From assembly GCA_027625915.1 (NCBI GenBank), contig JANTQA010000032.1:4278001-4342000 (forward strand): a stretch of 64,000 nt of DNA, read 5' to 3'. The DNA comes from Anaeramoeba flamelloides (lineage: Eukaryota; Metamonada; Anaeramoebidae). The notes below the pieces were generated by a model. It was not told where the DNA came from. It did not search any database and saw only the letters and a program-made list of their open reading frames with translations. Both the position numbers and the translations under genes were made by a program. Shown here in pieces: positions 10,870-23,069 of this stretch; position 1 is the stretch's first letter, and every line of letters starts with the position of its first letter.

Positions 10870-11423
10870 TCAATTTTTTAAAAAAAACAGTTTATTTCTC
10901 AAAATTTTGTGATTATGATAAAAATTTTAAAAAAAAACGAATATCATATTTTTTAAAAAATTTACCTAAATTCAAGATCTAACTTCAAAAACAAATTTGA
11001 ATCGGAACCAAGTCTATATATGTATTTACATAAAAATTCTTATCTTCCACTACCCAATTCTGAAAAAAAAAAAAAAAAAAAAAAGAATTTAAATATTTGT
11101 AATGGGTTCAAGATTTACAACATGGGTTATGTTTACCGTTGTTCTTTATTAATTTAAAAGTTATTCTTCTGAAATTATAAAGGTTAATATATTTAATATT
11201 TTCTTGAGTTTTTTCCAATAATTTTTGTTCTAATTAATTTACCTGTATATAACTCAACCATATTTTTTTGTATTATTGGTATCTGAAAATTGTTTAAAAC
11301 TATTTGACCAAAAAATACTATTAAAACCCAAGTTAAGAAATGGAAAATAATTCTTATATCAAAAGATGGTGGTGTAAATAACAGATTTTGAAAATGTTTA
11401 ACTCATTACAAATATTTTAATTC

Positions 11424-11454
<31 letters not shown>

Positions 11455-11650
11455 CAGAATTGGGTAGTGGAAGATAAGAATTTTTATGTAAACACATATA
11501 TAAACTTGGTTCCGATTCAAATTTGCTTTTGAAATTAGATCCTGAATTAATATAAAATTTTTAAAAAATATTATATTATTTTGTTTATATAATTTTCATC
11601 ATAATTACGAAATTTTGAGAAATAAAATGTTTTTTTTTTAAAATATAGTA
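10870..11650. repeat. Large palindromic element J (arms about 240 bp)
   Basis: The left arm (about 10870-11115) and right arm (about 11405-11650) are reverse complements. TCTTATCTTCCACTACCC appears on the left and GGGTAGTGGAAGATAAGA on the right, with further matches outward through the GGAACCAAGT / ACTTGGTTCC block. An A22-type run in the left arm is matched by a T30-type run in the right arm. The central 290 bases have no repeat partner. I found no other copy in this window. Confidence 0.8.
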
Positions 11651-11811
11651 AAAAAGTCATTTTTCTCTACTCTTTCTTCATCAAATACAATTTAAATCTT
11701 TTAATAGCTTCTCATATTTAATGGTTGTGTAAGGGTGGGGACAAACCCGGGAAAAATATTTTGTGGAATTTTTCTAGAGTACGAAGATTTTCATCTCTTA
11801 CCATTTGAGAA

Positions 11812-12110
11812 CAAAAGTAAAACACGCTTTTTAATGGGGAATTTTACTCAAAACTAAAAGTAAAATCAATTAAAAGAAGAAAAAAATAACTTCAAAGAAT
11901 AATCCGATTTATTATTTTCAATCAAACCAACAAACACGAGCTATGAATTTTCTTGATTATAGAAATCTATTGAGTCATTTTAGGAGATCTTCAAAAATAG
12001 CCAATCTTGTCAACAATTTTTTTTTATATTATATAAATCAAAAAAAAAAAAAAAACATTTACAAAGGATAGTATTAAAAAAAATCGTTTTTTACTGAATC
12101 CTTCATTTTT
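11812..12110 (+). repeat. Half-copy of palindromic element H
   Basis: Shares AAAGTAAAACACGCTTTT, AAGTAAAATCAATT, and a block around TTCAATCAAACCAACAAA with the outer left part of H1 (8850-9060). It has no opposite arm, so it is a one-armed, diverged relative. Confidence 0.6.
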
Positions 12111-12129
12111 TCTTTAAAAATTTGTTTTT

Positions 12130-14075
12130 TTTCTTGTATTCAATGTCTTACTTTTCATTGTCAGTTTATATTATTATTCCTTATAAAAAATTGTTTTTTA
12201 CTTTTTTTCTCAAATTGTGATAACTTGATTAAAATTTATTAATAAAAACCCTATTTTTTGTGCATAGTTTATTGTTATCCTTTTAATTTATTTCTAATAT
12301 TTCTACAATAAAATTATATTTTTTCTCATAAGTTAAATTTCTTGATGGATTAAAGTTTAAAGTACCACATTTCCCCAGTTGTTTTTTGAATCAATAAAAA
12401 AGTTCAGTAGAATAAAAATATAGATTTCCTTCGAAAATATAGAAGCTCTTTTCTTCCAAATCTATTATTGAAAAGTAGCCGATCAGTTCTCATCTAAGTT
12501 TATGCTTTTACATAGGAAAAATTGACAAAATATTGGGATTACAAAAAAAAATCATTGGTTCTGAATATTTCAAGTATACTCTTTTATCAGATCTAAAATT
12601 TAGTTTTTTGGATTATTTTTAAAATTGAAGAAACTAAAATATTTCTTCATGAACAATTAAAAATCAAAAAAAAATTTACTCAAGTTAAAATATATTAACA
12701 TTTCAATATTATAAAATGGGCGAAGTTTATTATTTATCAATTGTTTCCTCCCTATTAAAAGGTAAATCTTAAAAGAGTTCACATTAAGTTTAAAAATATT
12801 ATCTTTTTTTTATATATTTTTTTATTGTTGGGCAGAGGTGATTTAACAAAAACTAATTAAAGATAAAAATTCAACAGGAAAGAGAAATTTAATTTATTTT
12901 CCATAATTAATACTAAATAATAAATAAACACTCTCTAGAGATAAACGATTAGAGAGGAGAGACAGTAAAATAATCACTGTAATTGTAAAATGTGATAATT
13001 TATGAAAAATTATATTGATTCTCTTCGTTTCAAGATAATCATAAATAAAAATAAATAAAAAAAAATAAAATAAAAATCAGAGAAATATTAAGTATAATAA
13101 TATCTACAAGTAAAATTTGTGATAAAAAACAAAAAAAATTGATAAAAATATTTATTATTTTCATCTTATTATTTGTTTTTAGTTCTAAGACTGAATTTAT
13201 CACTTTGTATTTTCAATTTTTTTTTTTATCCAATTTTGTAATTATTTGATTATAACCTGATCAGTAAATATTCTCCAAAACTAAAATATTTAAAAGATCT
13301 TGTAACACAAAAATTTAATAATAATTATTCTTTTTCAAAATTCTACTTTAAAAAAGAGAATCTCAGGTTTTATTGGTATTTCTTTTATAAATTTATATTT
13401 AATTATATCAAGATTTTAAAAAGCAATTTATTTTATTTGATAATTTCTTTTTTAATATGATTAAAGAAATTTTTGTTTAGTTAATTATTTTATTTTTTTT
13501 TCCCTTTTTTATTAGTTTTAGGAACTTTTTTAGTTAATAAAATAATAAACAAACTTTGTTGTTAACTTGCCTAATCATCAAAATATTTTCTAAATAATTC
13601 TTTTGATATTCTTATAAATAAAAATATCTATTTATTTTTTCTAACTGTTAAACATTATTTTTTTTTAAATTTTTAATTCTTTTCATAAATATTTTCTCGA
13701 CTTTTACTCGCAAAGTAACAACTATACACGATAATGTAAAATAAAAAATATATTTTTATCTGAGTTTCCCAATCTATATAATTGATTAATCTGTGAATTC
13801 TGAAAAATCTTTGAATTCATATTATTTCTTCTTTTCTTGAAGTGAAATATAAATTTATCTTTTTTATTTTAATTCGAGATAAATTTGAATAAAATTTGGA
13901 ATTATTTGGAATTTTGAGATAATATTGGATCTGGTTTAAATCACAAATTATGATATTGGTCCAAATACCAGTGTTAAAAAATTAATTCGAATTTCTTAGT
14001 TTAAAACGGTTCAATTGATTTTAACAATATTTCCAGATTAGAAAAATAGTAATTTGGATAATTACCAATATCTTC

Positions 14076-14100
<25 letters not shown>
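12130..14100. other. Long AT-rich spacer
   Basis: I see no gene, RNA or repeat with definable ends in this stretch. It is dominated by poly-A/T runs and very short open frames. Confidence 0.4.
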
Positions 14101-14106
<6 letters not shown>

Positions 14107-14116
14107 TCTTTTTCAA

Positions 14117-14705
14117 ATATTGTGGCTCACCTGAAATAATAAATTGAAAAAAAAAAAAAAAAAAATCCCTAAGTATTCAGGAACAACAAGTAATTACTAA
14201 ATATGAATTGTAATTCACGATTAAGTCATTCTAAATCTTCAAAGTCTGATATATTAAAAATTAAAAAAAAAAATAAAACTATAAACTAAAAAAAAGATCT
14301 TCACAATTTTTGAAATGAGAATTACGGATTTTTTATTACTGAACTTTCACTGAAAAAAAGTTGAACAACAAGATTTTTTGCCAATAATTAAATTCATTTA
14401 CAAAGATATTACATAGTCACAATTTTCATAGTTATTATTTGTCTTTTTGAAGATCTTTTTTTTTTTTTCCAACATGATCTTTTAAAAAAAAAAAAAAAAG
14501 AAAAAAAAAAAAAAAAAAAAAAGAAATCAAAAAAAAGAAAAACAATCCAAAAACAAAAATTGAAAAAGCAAAACTAAAATTTGCAAAATTAGAAAAAATG
14601 AATTTAATCCAAAAAGTTGAAACTATTTTTTTATTAAGAATACTAGAATAAACCCTCGAAACAACTTCCATAAACATTATAAAGTGAGTCAAAATTTTTG
14701 AAAAA
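14117..14705 (+). mobile_element. MITE-like family K, copy 1
   Basis: Matches 32037-32575 along its length in the same orientation: CACCTGAAATAATAAATTGA at the left, GAACTTTCACTGAAAAAAAG in the middle and AGTGAGTCAAAATTTTTG at the right. The two ends are rough inverted repeats (TGGCTCAC at the left, GTGAGTCA at the right). It has no coding capacity, so it is likely a non-autonomous DNA element. The T/A runs inside explain the Phe/Lys-rich open frame seen on the minus strand. Confidence 0.6.
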
Positions 14706-14719
14706 TAATTTATATAACA

Positions 14720-16835
14720 TTTTTATCACAAAATTTCCTTTTACATGATGATTTTTTCAATATTTTTTGAAAAAATATTCTTTGAACAATCTTTTAGCTG
14801 GTTACCTTTTTTATAACTCATTTTATAACAACCTTTTATGTTATAAAAGTTTTTAATATAAAATTTTTTAACATTTTAAACATTTAGAACACCTTTACAA
14901 CAATTTTATAACATGCTATAAAATAATTTTTTTTATTATGGTATTTTGAGAAAGTTTCTAAAGGTAGAGTTATCTGGATTTCCTAAAAGGTAAATTGAGC
15001 TCAAAAGTAGTTAATTAATTTTTGTATTTATCAGTTAGGAACAAGAAAGAAAAAATAATTAAGAAAAAACATAGGCAAAAAATTAGTAATCTTTTCATAT
15101 TTAATTACACTATTGAAAAGTTTTATTACTAACCACACTATAATAATAGTAGTTTTAAGATTCTATTAATATGGCACTGCGAAGTCATCTATTTAGGGTT
15201 TTGTGAAAGTTTGTCTCATCTTTTCCTCTCAAAATTAGAGCTGTTGGGAAAATTAGTCGAAATCATTACTCAATATAAGATAAATAAAATACAAACTAAA
15301 ATTCAAAATAATTAGCCCACCTTATATTTCAATTTTGAATTGCTTTTGTATCGTTTTGAAGTTTTTCCTCTCACAATGAAAAGTTTGCAAATAAATCATT
15401 TTTTCTCTTTTTTATTTTTTCAAAAGTGTTTTGTTAAAATGGAAAATGAAAATGAAAAATTTGAAAGAAGTAACAGATGAATTAATGGAAAAATTGGTTT
15501 CAAATATGACAAAGAGATTAGATTTAGTTATTCAAAGGGAAGGAGAATAGATAAATGGGTTTTATTAATTTTTAAAAAAATTTTTTTTCATGTAATGCTT
15601 CATTCAAAATAAATGGCCAAATTTTTTTTAAAATTTTTTTTAACTTTTTTATTTTATTTTTTGAAGAAAAACAAATACCCCTGAGTAGTGAACCAAATAC
15701 TAAAATAAAAATTTTGATATTATAATAGATAACTACAAGTATTAAAAATATTTTTCTTTAAATTTTGATTTTTGATGGGCCAATGATTTTGAATGATAGT
15801 TTATAAATCACAATAGCAAGAATTTACTATTATATTTCAGAATAATAAAGTATCTGAAAAAATCATCTAAATTTCTCAAAATAACACTTTATTTCTCCAT
15901 TTTTTCGTCGTAATATGATCTCTGAAATTTTAATTGCAGACATTATTAAAAAAAAAAGATTGATTTTTTTTTTTACATTTTGATAGAAAATCTACAACTT
16001 TAGAACATCAATATATTTTTAATAAACAATCGTATTTATCCATTTCGGTTTGCTCTAATATTTCTTCTCCCTTAAGCTTATTTTTGTTTATTGAGATCCT
16101 AATAACTTTTTTTTTTTTTTTCAATTTTTTTACCGAAATTTAGTTTGAATTTTTTGTTTTGGTTATTTGATTTTTTTAAATTTTAATTTTTTAATTGAGA
16201 GATCTTCCTTTATTATTTTTTCTTTTAAAATTCAGATTTTTGATATTGGTGAGATGAATTTATGTAAAGTTGCATTTTTTTTTTTTCAATCAAATCTACT
16301 TTGAATTTTTATTATTTCAACCAAAAGAAGCGCAATTTCACAATTTGATTTTTGGTGATAAGTTACTTCTTGGGTAAACTAACAGAACCTAAAAAACATT
16401 CTATTACATTAAAGTAGATGGTTTTGATATTAAATTAGAATTTCCTTTTTTGTAAGATTTTTGTATTGAGTCAGGAATTAAGCATTTCTATTGGTTTGGA
16501 AGCAAATATAATTTTAAAATTAGTTGATTTTGGAAATATTTATTGAAGAGAAATGTTTTGATATCTAGAGGACCATTTAAGAAAGTAGGTTGATCAGATT
16601 AACAAAAAAATTGGAAATATAAAATAAAAATTAAATATAGTTAGAGAATAAGGGAAATCGAAATTTGGTAACAAGTTATCTTCTTATTTTGATAAGTTTC
16701 AAGAAAAGGTTGTACACAAAGTAAAAAAATGATATCAAAGCAATGATTGTTGAACATTATAACAAGGTTTGAAAAAAAAAATTTTTTATTATTTTTTGCA
16801 TTTTTTTTTTATTATTTTTGTGATTTATTCGATAA
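14720..16835. other. Spacer upstream of the UNC13-like gene
   Basis: Near 14790-14940 TTATAAC-type motifs recur in both orientations without clear ends. A 32-residue frame at 15452-15550 (MKNLKEVTDELMEKLV...) looks protein-like but isolated and is listed separately. The last 50 bases before 16836 are T-rich, as expected for a leader. No promoter motif is identifiable. Confidence 0.35.
15452..15550 (+). CDS. Possible small ORF or stray exon, 32 residues
   Basis: The frame starts MKNLKEVTDELMEKL and ends QREGE followed by TAG. Its amphipathic helical composition and balanced codons stand out from the surrounding spacer. A second protein-like patch (KQIPLSSEPNTKIKIL) lies at about 15668-15725, also followed by a stop. 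They could be exons of a small gene or decayed pieces. No family is recognised and I could not find phase-matched splice sites between them. Confidence 0.2.
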   Translation: MKNLKEVTDELMEKLVSNMTKRLDLVIQREGE

Positions 16836-19800
16836 ATGAGTGATGAAAAATTCCGTCCTTTAGTTTGGACAAACGAATGTTCTTTATCTTCAGCCAAGGA
16901 TCAAGCTTTGTTAAATAATACTTTAAAGAATCGATCGAAAAATGAATTCGAAACGATAAGGCACAATCCAAAACTCAAAAACATTAAGCGTCATTACAGA
17001 AATCTTTCGATTGTCATGAACAGCTTTGGTGAAGAGAAAGAAAAAGGAAAACAAAAAGAATTAGAAAAAAAAACAATAAATGATCAAAAAACAACCCAAA
17101 CCAACATAATTAACAACCAAAAAGAAAAAGAAAAAGAACTTGAGTGGAAACAAAATATTAATCTTCAGTTAATCAAAAAATCAAGTATCAAAAAAACGAA
17201 TCTGAAACAACAAATCTCATTCAAGAAAGTTTATAAATATTCATTAATATGCTTATTGTTCCCATTAAGCTTATTAAGCAAAGATGAAAAGAACTTTGAA
17301 TCGTTTCGTGATTCCTTAGACATTTACACTTCGTTTGGTAAATCTGAAACACATTTAACGAGAAAAAGATTCAAACGGATCAAAAAAGCAATTATTGATT
17401 ATGTCAATAACCGAAAAATGCCAATACCAACAAAACCAGAGAAACTGACCAACCAAAATATATTATTGGTTTTTGAAGAAAAAAGAAGACAACTACAATT
17501 GGGAATTAAAAACCGAAGAAAAGAATCAGGAGAACAAAAGGAAAAGGAAAAGGAAAAGGAAAAGGAAAATGAAAATGAAAAGGATAAAAAAAAAAAAAAA
17601 AAAAAAGAAAGAAAAAAAAAATTGATAAAGAAGAAGAAATTAATAACATGTGGAGAAAAGTGATTGAAAAATTTTCACACAAACAATTGGATTTAATTGA
17701 AAGGCTAGTTAATGCAAATGAAGTCTACAAATTGTCGATCGTTTATGATTCCTTTCAAGAGTTGATGGAAAAGAAATATCAAAAAAAACTAAATGAAGAA
17801 TCGAAAAAATTATTTTTAAATAGATTAAAATATTTGATTGAAGGATGTGAAATAGAGATCAAGACCTGGGTAATTCAATTAAGATTGTTAACGAAATCTA
17901 TCCTCGAGAAATTCAATTTGGATGGTGACGATCATCAAAAGATGATTGACAAAATCTTAGGGTGGCGAATGGTGACAACAAATAACAAATTTTTACAAGA
18001 AAAGCAAAACGCAATTGAGGAGCATTATTTTTATAATCGCGATAGCTTTTTATTAGACAAATATTTCAATAAATGGAAGGACAAGGAATTGGATAATATC
18101 GAGTTAATGAATCAGAAATTAAAGAAATTTGAACAGGAGATCTCTGAAGAGCAAGACTATTATTTGAAACTGCAGCAGGAAAGCCAAAAGAAAAATAAAA
18201 AATCACAAAATCGGAAAAAAAACCATTGGGAAGCCGTTGCCAAATTCCGTGTTCAAATTTACGAAGCGAGGGGGTTGTTAGCGAAAAGAAAAAATAAAAT
18301 ATGCAACCCGTTTATCAAAATTAATTTGGGGAGATACGAAGGCAGATCTACAACGATACCAAATACCACAGATCCAAAATGGAACCCGACCGAGAAATTC
18401 GAGTTTGAAGTCTTTGATATTGAGAATGATGTTATTGAATTAAATCTTTTTGACGAGATCGACCCAAATAAAAACTTTTCCAAGGTAGCCAAGTTCAAAA
18501 TTGAGTCCTGCAAATTCCTCGGCAAGGTTACATTTCCAGTGAAGGAATATATCAATTCCAAAAAAAAGAAATTAAAAAAAAAAATCTGGTTTGATTTGGA
18601 AAAAAGAAGTAAAAGATCTAATATTGCAGGCAAAATTAAAGTCAAATTAAGTTATATCAAAGTTGACAATGGCTTGACGATCGTCAAATACCCGTCCATG
18701 AGAAAGATGCCGAATAAAAAGGAATTGGGGAAATTGAAATCCAAAGATAATAAAAATATAAAATTTGTAAACTTTCATCAAATATTTAAAATATTAACGA
18801 ACAATTTAATAGATTTTAAGAATTTGCAGCCAAATTGTGAACATAAGAATAAGAATAAGAGCAATAGCAATAAGAAAAACAGCAACAGCAACAGCAATAG
18901 CAATAGCAATAGCAATGACAATAACAATAACAAGAAGAATGAGAATGATCAAAAAATAATACCCCGTAATTATAATTTTTTATTACAAGAATTCAAATCT
19001 AGATTTGGAATTGGTGAAATTTATTTTAATTTAATGTATTTAAAAAGAATTATTGTCAATTTCAAATATGATATTATACTAATCAAGGAATTAGAAAAAA
19101 CCTTAGATTTTCTCTTTTATGACTCCAAATGGAATAATTTTACTTTTTATGAAAAAAAAAAATTTAAAAATTTATTTGTGTATTTAAAGCAAATAGTCTA
19201 TTATCCATTTAGTAAATTTTCGACACTTTTCCCAAAGAACGAGCCAAAGGGCGCGGTACTATGTCTCAAAAATCTAATGAAAAAAATTATTAATATTGAT
19301 GAATGGTTTAACAAAATATATAATAAAAATTCAATGAATTCCAGTCAAATATTTAATTTCATTGAAAACACTTTTGATGTCAGTATTATTGAAACTGATG
19401 ACGAAACTGATGATGATGATGATTTTGACTGCGATCAAAGGGGGAAGAAAAAAACAGAAGATAAAAAAAACAAATTGGAGGAAATTATAAGGGAAGAAAA
19501 AAAATATTTAAATGAACCCGAGATTCTCAAAAATATCGAGAATTATAAATTTGATATCAAAATATCAAATGAAAAGATCATTGAAATCTTCCATAATCTT
19601 TGGAGTAAAGGTATGGTGAATAACTATAATTTGATCAAAATGAAAGCAGAATTGGAAGTGAATTGTACCATGAACATCCCAAATAAGAACAATCAGAACA
19701 ATAGCAACCAAACAAACTTTTCAACAATTGATACCAAACTATTAGAGTCTATTGACGATTTAGAAAACCCATCTTTTTATTATAATGCTTGCAATTTGAG

Positions 19801-21613
19801 CTATTCTGTAAAATCCAGTTATCAAGAAATTCAAAACATTCATAAGCATTTTGTTATCACAAAGGTTTTTGGCAAAAATTTAAAAATTGATCAGCTTTCA
19901 ACAAAAACTTATTCTCAACTGATCACGAAAGATTTGAACATCCTATTAAAAATAATTAAAAATCCCGGCGCAGATGTTTTCAGCCTTTGGAAGCACATTC
20001 TGCTCTACAATGATACCATTCTACGAATTGAAAAGGAAAATAATGCCACTTTAACGAAAATTGATGTTTATGATCTCTTTTTCCCAATTTTTCAAATATT
20101 TGTTTTAAACCAACAGGAAATAATGATCAAATGGGCTGATCGTATGGTCGAATATGACCAATTAATCCCAATTTCAGAAAATTTGTTACATTCCTCTTCA
20201 ACGGTCGACCTTTTTTCCGCAATCTTTGAGTCCTTTGAATTTTTAAAAAGTTTGAAGTTCAATTCTCCTTCATTTTCAAAATTACTTGGAAAATTTTTTT
20301 TAATCAGCAGCCAGATTTATAAATATTACTTAAATAAAATTTATTCCAAATGTAATGGTCTTTTCCAAGACCGGAAATTGAAAATTGAACTTTCTTTTAA
20401 CAATCTTTTAAAGCAAGATTTCAAAACAATAAACAAGCATATCAAAATTAATAATAATCTTACGATAAATAAAAAATCGAAAAAAAAAAAATTTACACGG
20501 GATATTGAAAAGAAGTTATCAATTATCAAAAAAATTTGTGTAATAATGAACAATATTTATAATAGTGAACACTTATTTTATGAATTGTTTGATGAATGCG
20601 AATCAAGTCATAAAAAAATTGTATCAAATTATTCAAGCAATGAGAATGAGAATGAGAATGAGAATGAGAGTGATGATGAAACTGATGAAGATGACGACGA
20701 TGATGATGATAGTGATAGTGGTAGTGATGAAGGGGGAAAGGATCAAGAAAAACAAAATGAAATGAAAATGAAAAAGAATAAAGAGAAGAGCGGGTTGAGG
20801 AACTATAATAAAGATAGGTTTAAAGTAAATTATAGCGAAATGATCGACAATGCAATATTATATCAAAATACTTGTTTTGATAGCACCTTAGATAGTTTTG
20901 TTAATTTGATGGAAGACCAATTTCTTTTAGCACTACTATCAATGATCGAATGGCATAAAAGAAATATAAAAATTAATTTATCAAAAAATAAATCAAAATT
21001 TGATAATGCAAAGCAATTCTTTGTTTTTGGTAATAATAATGTGAATACATCTTTAAACCAATCAAAATTGACAATCAATTCCGATTATGTCGCGGCCCTG
21101 TTAGATCCTTTAATAACCTATTTAAACATCCACCTCGAAATTTTGGTAAACAATCTTTATGGCTATGTCTTTAAAAGCCTTTTATACAAAATTTACGAAT
21201 CATTGATAAAGAATTTAATAAAGGTTGTGCTGCCTTATTCTACAGACCGCAAAACTGTTCTGGAAAATAGATATCGAAAATTAATTTTAGATAAAAAGGA
21301 AGTAATTATTATTTCTTTATCAATTGAGATTTTTAAAGATTTTTTCCACGCTCAAGGAGAGGGCTTGAAAATGAAAAAAATTAATAAGCTTAATTCCATT
21401 TTGGAAATTATTATAGACTATTACCGCAGAGATACCAAAGATTTAATCACATTATTCAAAAGTACTTCAGAAATGGATTTTGATCCCAAAAAAAGTCTTT
21501 TCCAACTTTCTGACCTTCAAATTTTATATAGAATCCTAAGAAACAGAAAACAAAAAGAAAAACTTGTTCAGAATTTTTTTAAAAAAAACAAAAATTTGAA
21601 ATTTAAAAATTAA
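16836..21613 (+). CDS. UNC13/MUN-domain protein with an N-terminal C2 domain (frame broken at an A21 run)
   Basis: UNC13-type proteins act at membranes to prime or tether vesicles for SNARE-dependent fusion. Two overlapping frames, 16836-17663 and 17648-21613, read as one protein of about 1,590 residues. They are out of register by one base at the A21 run 17586-17606 (or the A10 run just after). No GT-AG intron would join them, so I infer a homopolymer length error or a real slip. In the second frame, a C2 domain covers about residues 197-337 (QIYEARGLL, then TDPKWNPTEKFEFEVFD). Its first calcium loop has lost acidic residues (KICNPF in place of the usual SDPY), so Ca2+ binding is doubtful. 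A MUN-like helical region follows. The MHD2 hallmark lies near residues 1230-1265: FFHAQGEGL, then YYRRDTKDLITLF. No second C2 is seen. Lys/Glu, Asn/Ser and Asp/Glu tracts interrupt the domains. The start follows a T-rich leader. Confidence 0.85.
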
Positions 21614-21751
21614 TCCTTTCATTTTTTTTTTTTTTTTTTTTTATTATTATTTACAATATTATAACCAAATATAATATTTTTTATTCTCTCAAAACTTTAA
21701 TGATTATTAAAATGGATATCAAGGAATTATTGGAATTAATTTTGGAATTAT

Positions 21752-21794
<43 letters not shown>

Positions 21795-22144
21795 TATCCG
21801 AAATCAGAAATAAATAAGAGAAAGAACTTTATTCTGAAATATTTTATTTATTTTAACAATCAAAACTAAACTTTACATTATATTTTTTAAAAAAATACAT
21901 ACATCCCAATTTTAAATCATTGATTATAAAAATTTCACTTATTTTTTTTTTTTTTTGTTATTATTGAACAAGTGTAAATTAAACTCTAGTTGTCCTTAAA
22001 CTTAAATTACCTTTCAGAAATTTAAACCTGGAATCATAGATTTCACGAATATTAATTAATGAATATAATTTCAAAATATCACAGTTTAAAAATATTTCAT
22101 TTAAGATTTATTTCTTTTAATTTATTTTGAAAATATTAATCTAT
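21614..22144. other. Spacer after the UNC13-like gene
   Basis: T18-T29 runs just after the stop (21620-21790) probably lie in the 3' UTR. The rest is AT-rich without a gene. Confidence 0.35.
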
Positions 22145-22392
22145 CTTTTTCAGAGAAAGTGACATACCCATAAAAAATGATCATTATTTTCTATAATTTC
22201 CTTCTGTTTATACTTTAAATATAAAGGAAATAATTTATTTGAATTTTTATTAATTACATAGTAAAATCTATTTTGGCTGTTAATAACTTTTCTGAATTCT
22301 AGAATTGTTGAGCTCGAGGGATAAGTTAAATATTTTTGAGTTTTAAAGAAACAATTTTGATATTTTATTATTGTAAAATATTTTGGTCGAAG
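22145..22392 (-). mobile_element. LINE fragment (3' coding end), minus strand
   Basis: This is the reverse complement of 34563-34800 in the LINE at 33.5-35.1 kb. Shared blocks read, on the minus strand, AATTCTAGAATTCAGAAAA, ACAGCCAAAATAGATTTTAC and TTTTTTATGGGTATG. It encodes the region leading into the C-terminal zinc-knuckle, but the Cys codons are not intact. A hairpin module abuts it at the same relative position as in the longer copy. Confidence 0.75.
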
Positions 22393-23030
22393 TGTCGTAT
22401 AGTGTTGTAGAGTGCCTAGCTTTTCCAGAATTTAAAAAGTATAAAGTAAAATCTCAGATTTTTCTCAATTCCTTTATATTCTGAAAAAGCTAAAGGCGGT
22501 TTTCTTAAGGTTTTTTTTCTTTTATTTCTTAATTATTCTGGGTTTTTTTGAGTTTTCTATATATTTGTGAAGTGTTCTAGTGTTTTTTGAGGTTTTCTAT
22601 TTTATTTAGAAAATCTACTGATTTTCGTTAGTTTTTTTTCAATTTTCTATTTATTTGAAAAATCAAAATATTTAAGAAAAACCTCATGAAAATTTATTGA
22701 TTTTCCAAATAAACAGAAAACTCAAGAAAATATAAAGGTGTTTTTTTTTTAAATTTTCAAAATAAAAAGTAAATGTAGTAATTTTTTTTATTTCTAAAAT
22801 TAAAAAAAATCTAATGGTTGTTTTTCAGGATTCAAAGAAATAGAGGTAAATCCATAGATTTCACTCTATTCATTTAATTTGAGAAAACCTAAAGAAAAGA
22901 GTTTTCAAGTGTGTTCAAGTACTGTATTGTTCCTTACTTTATCAGGATTCAGAAGAATAGATTAAAATCTTTAATTTACTTATGTCTTTTAAATTAAAGA
23001 AAATTCAAGGACACTTGGAACTTGTAGAAT
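22393..23030. repeat. Hairpin-module cluster 3
   Basis: It opens with GTCGTATAGTGTTGTAGAGT and then CTAGCTTTTCCAGAATTTAA, the same boundary found in the LINE at 34.5 kb. It holds GAGTAAAATC-type modules at about 22420-22490, 22820-22890 and 22940-23000, and a long-type hairpin with TGAGTTTTCTATATATTTG and AACAGAAAACTCAAGAAAA arms between 22500 and 22730. All are more diverged than those in cluster 1. Confidence 0.7.
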
Positions 23031-23040
23031 TCATAAACTT

Positions 23041-23068
23041 ATTATATATATATATATATATATATATT
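23041..23068. repeat. (TA)n microsatellite
   Basis: Uninterrupted TA dinucleotides. Similar tracts occur at 26322-26340, 39008-39028, 41083-41112 and 49739-49770. Confidence 0.9.
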
Positions 23069-23069
23069 A

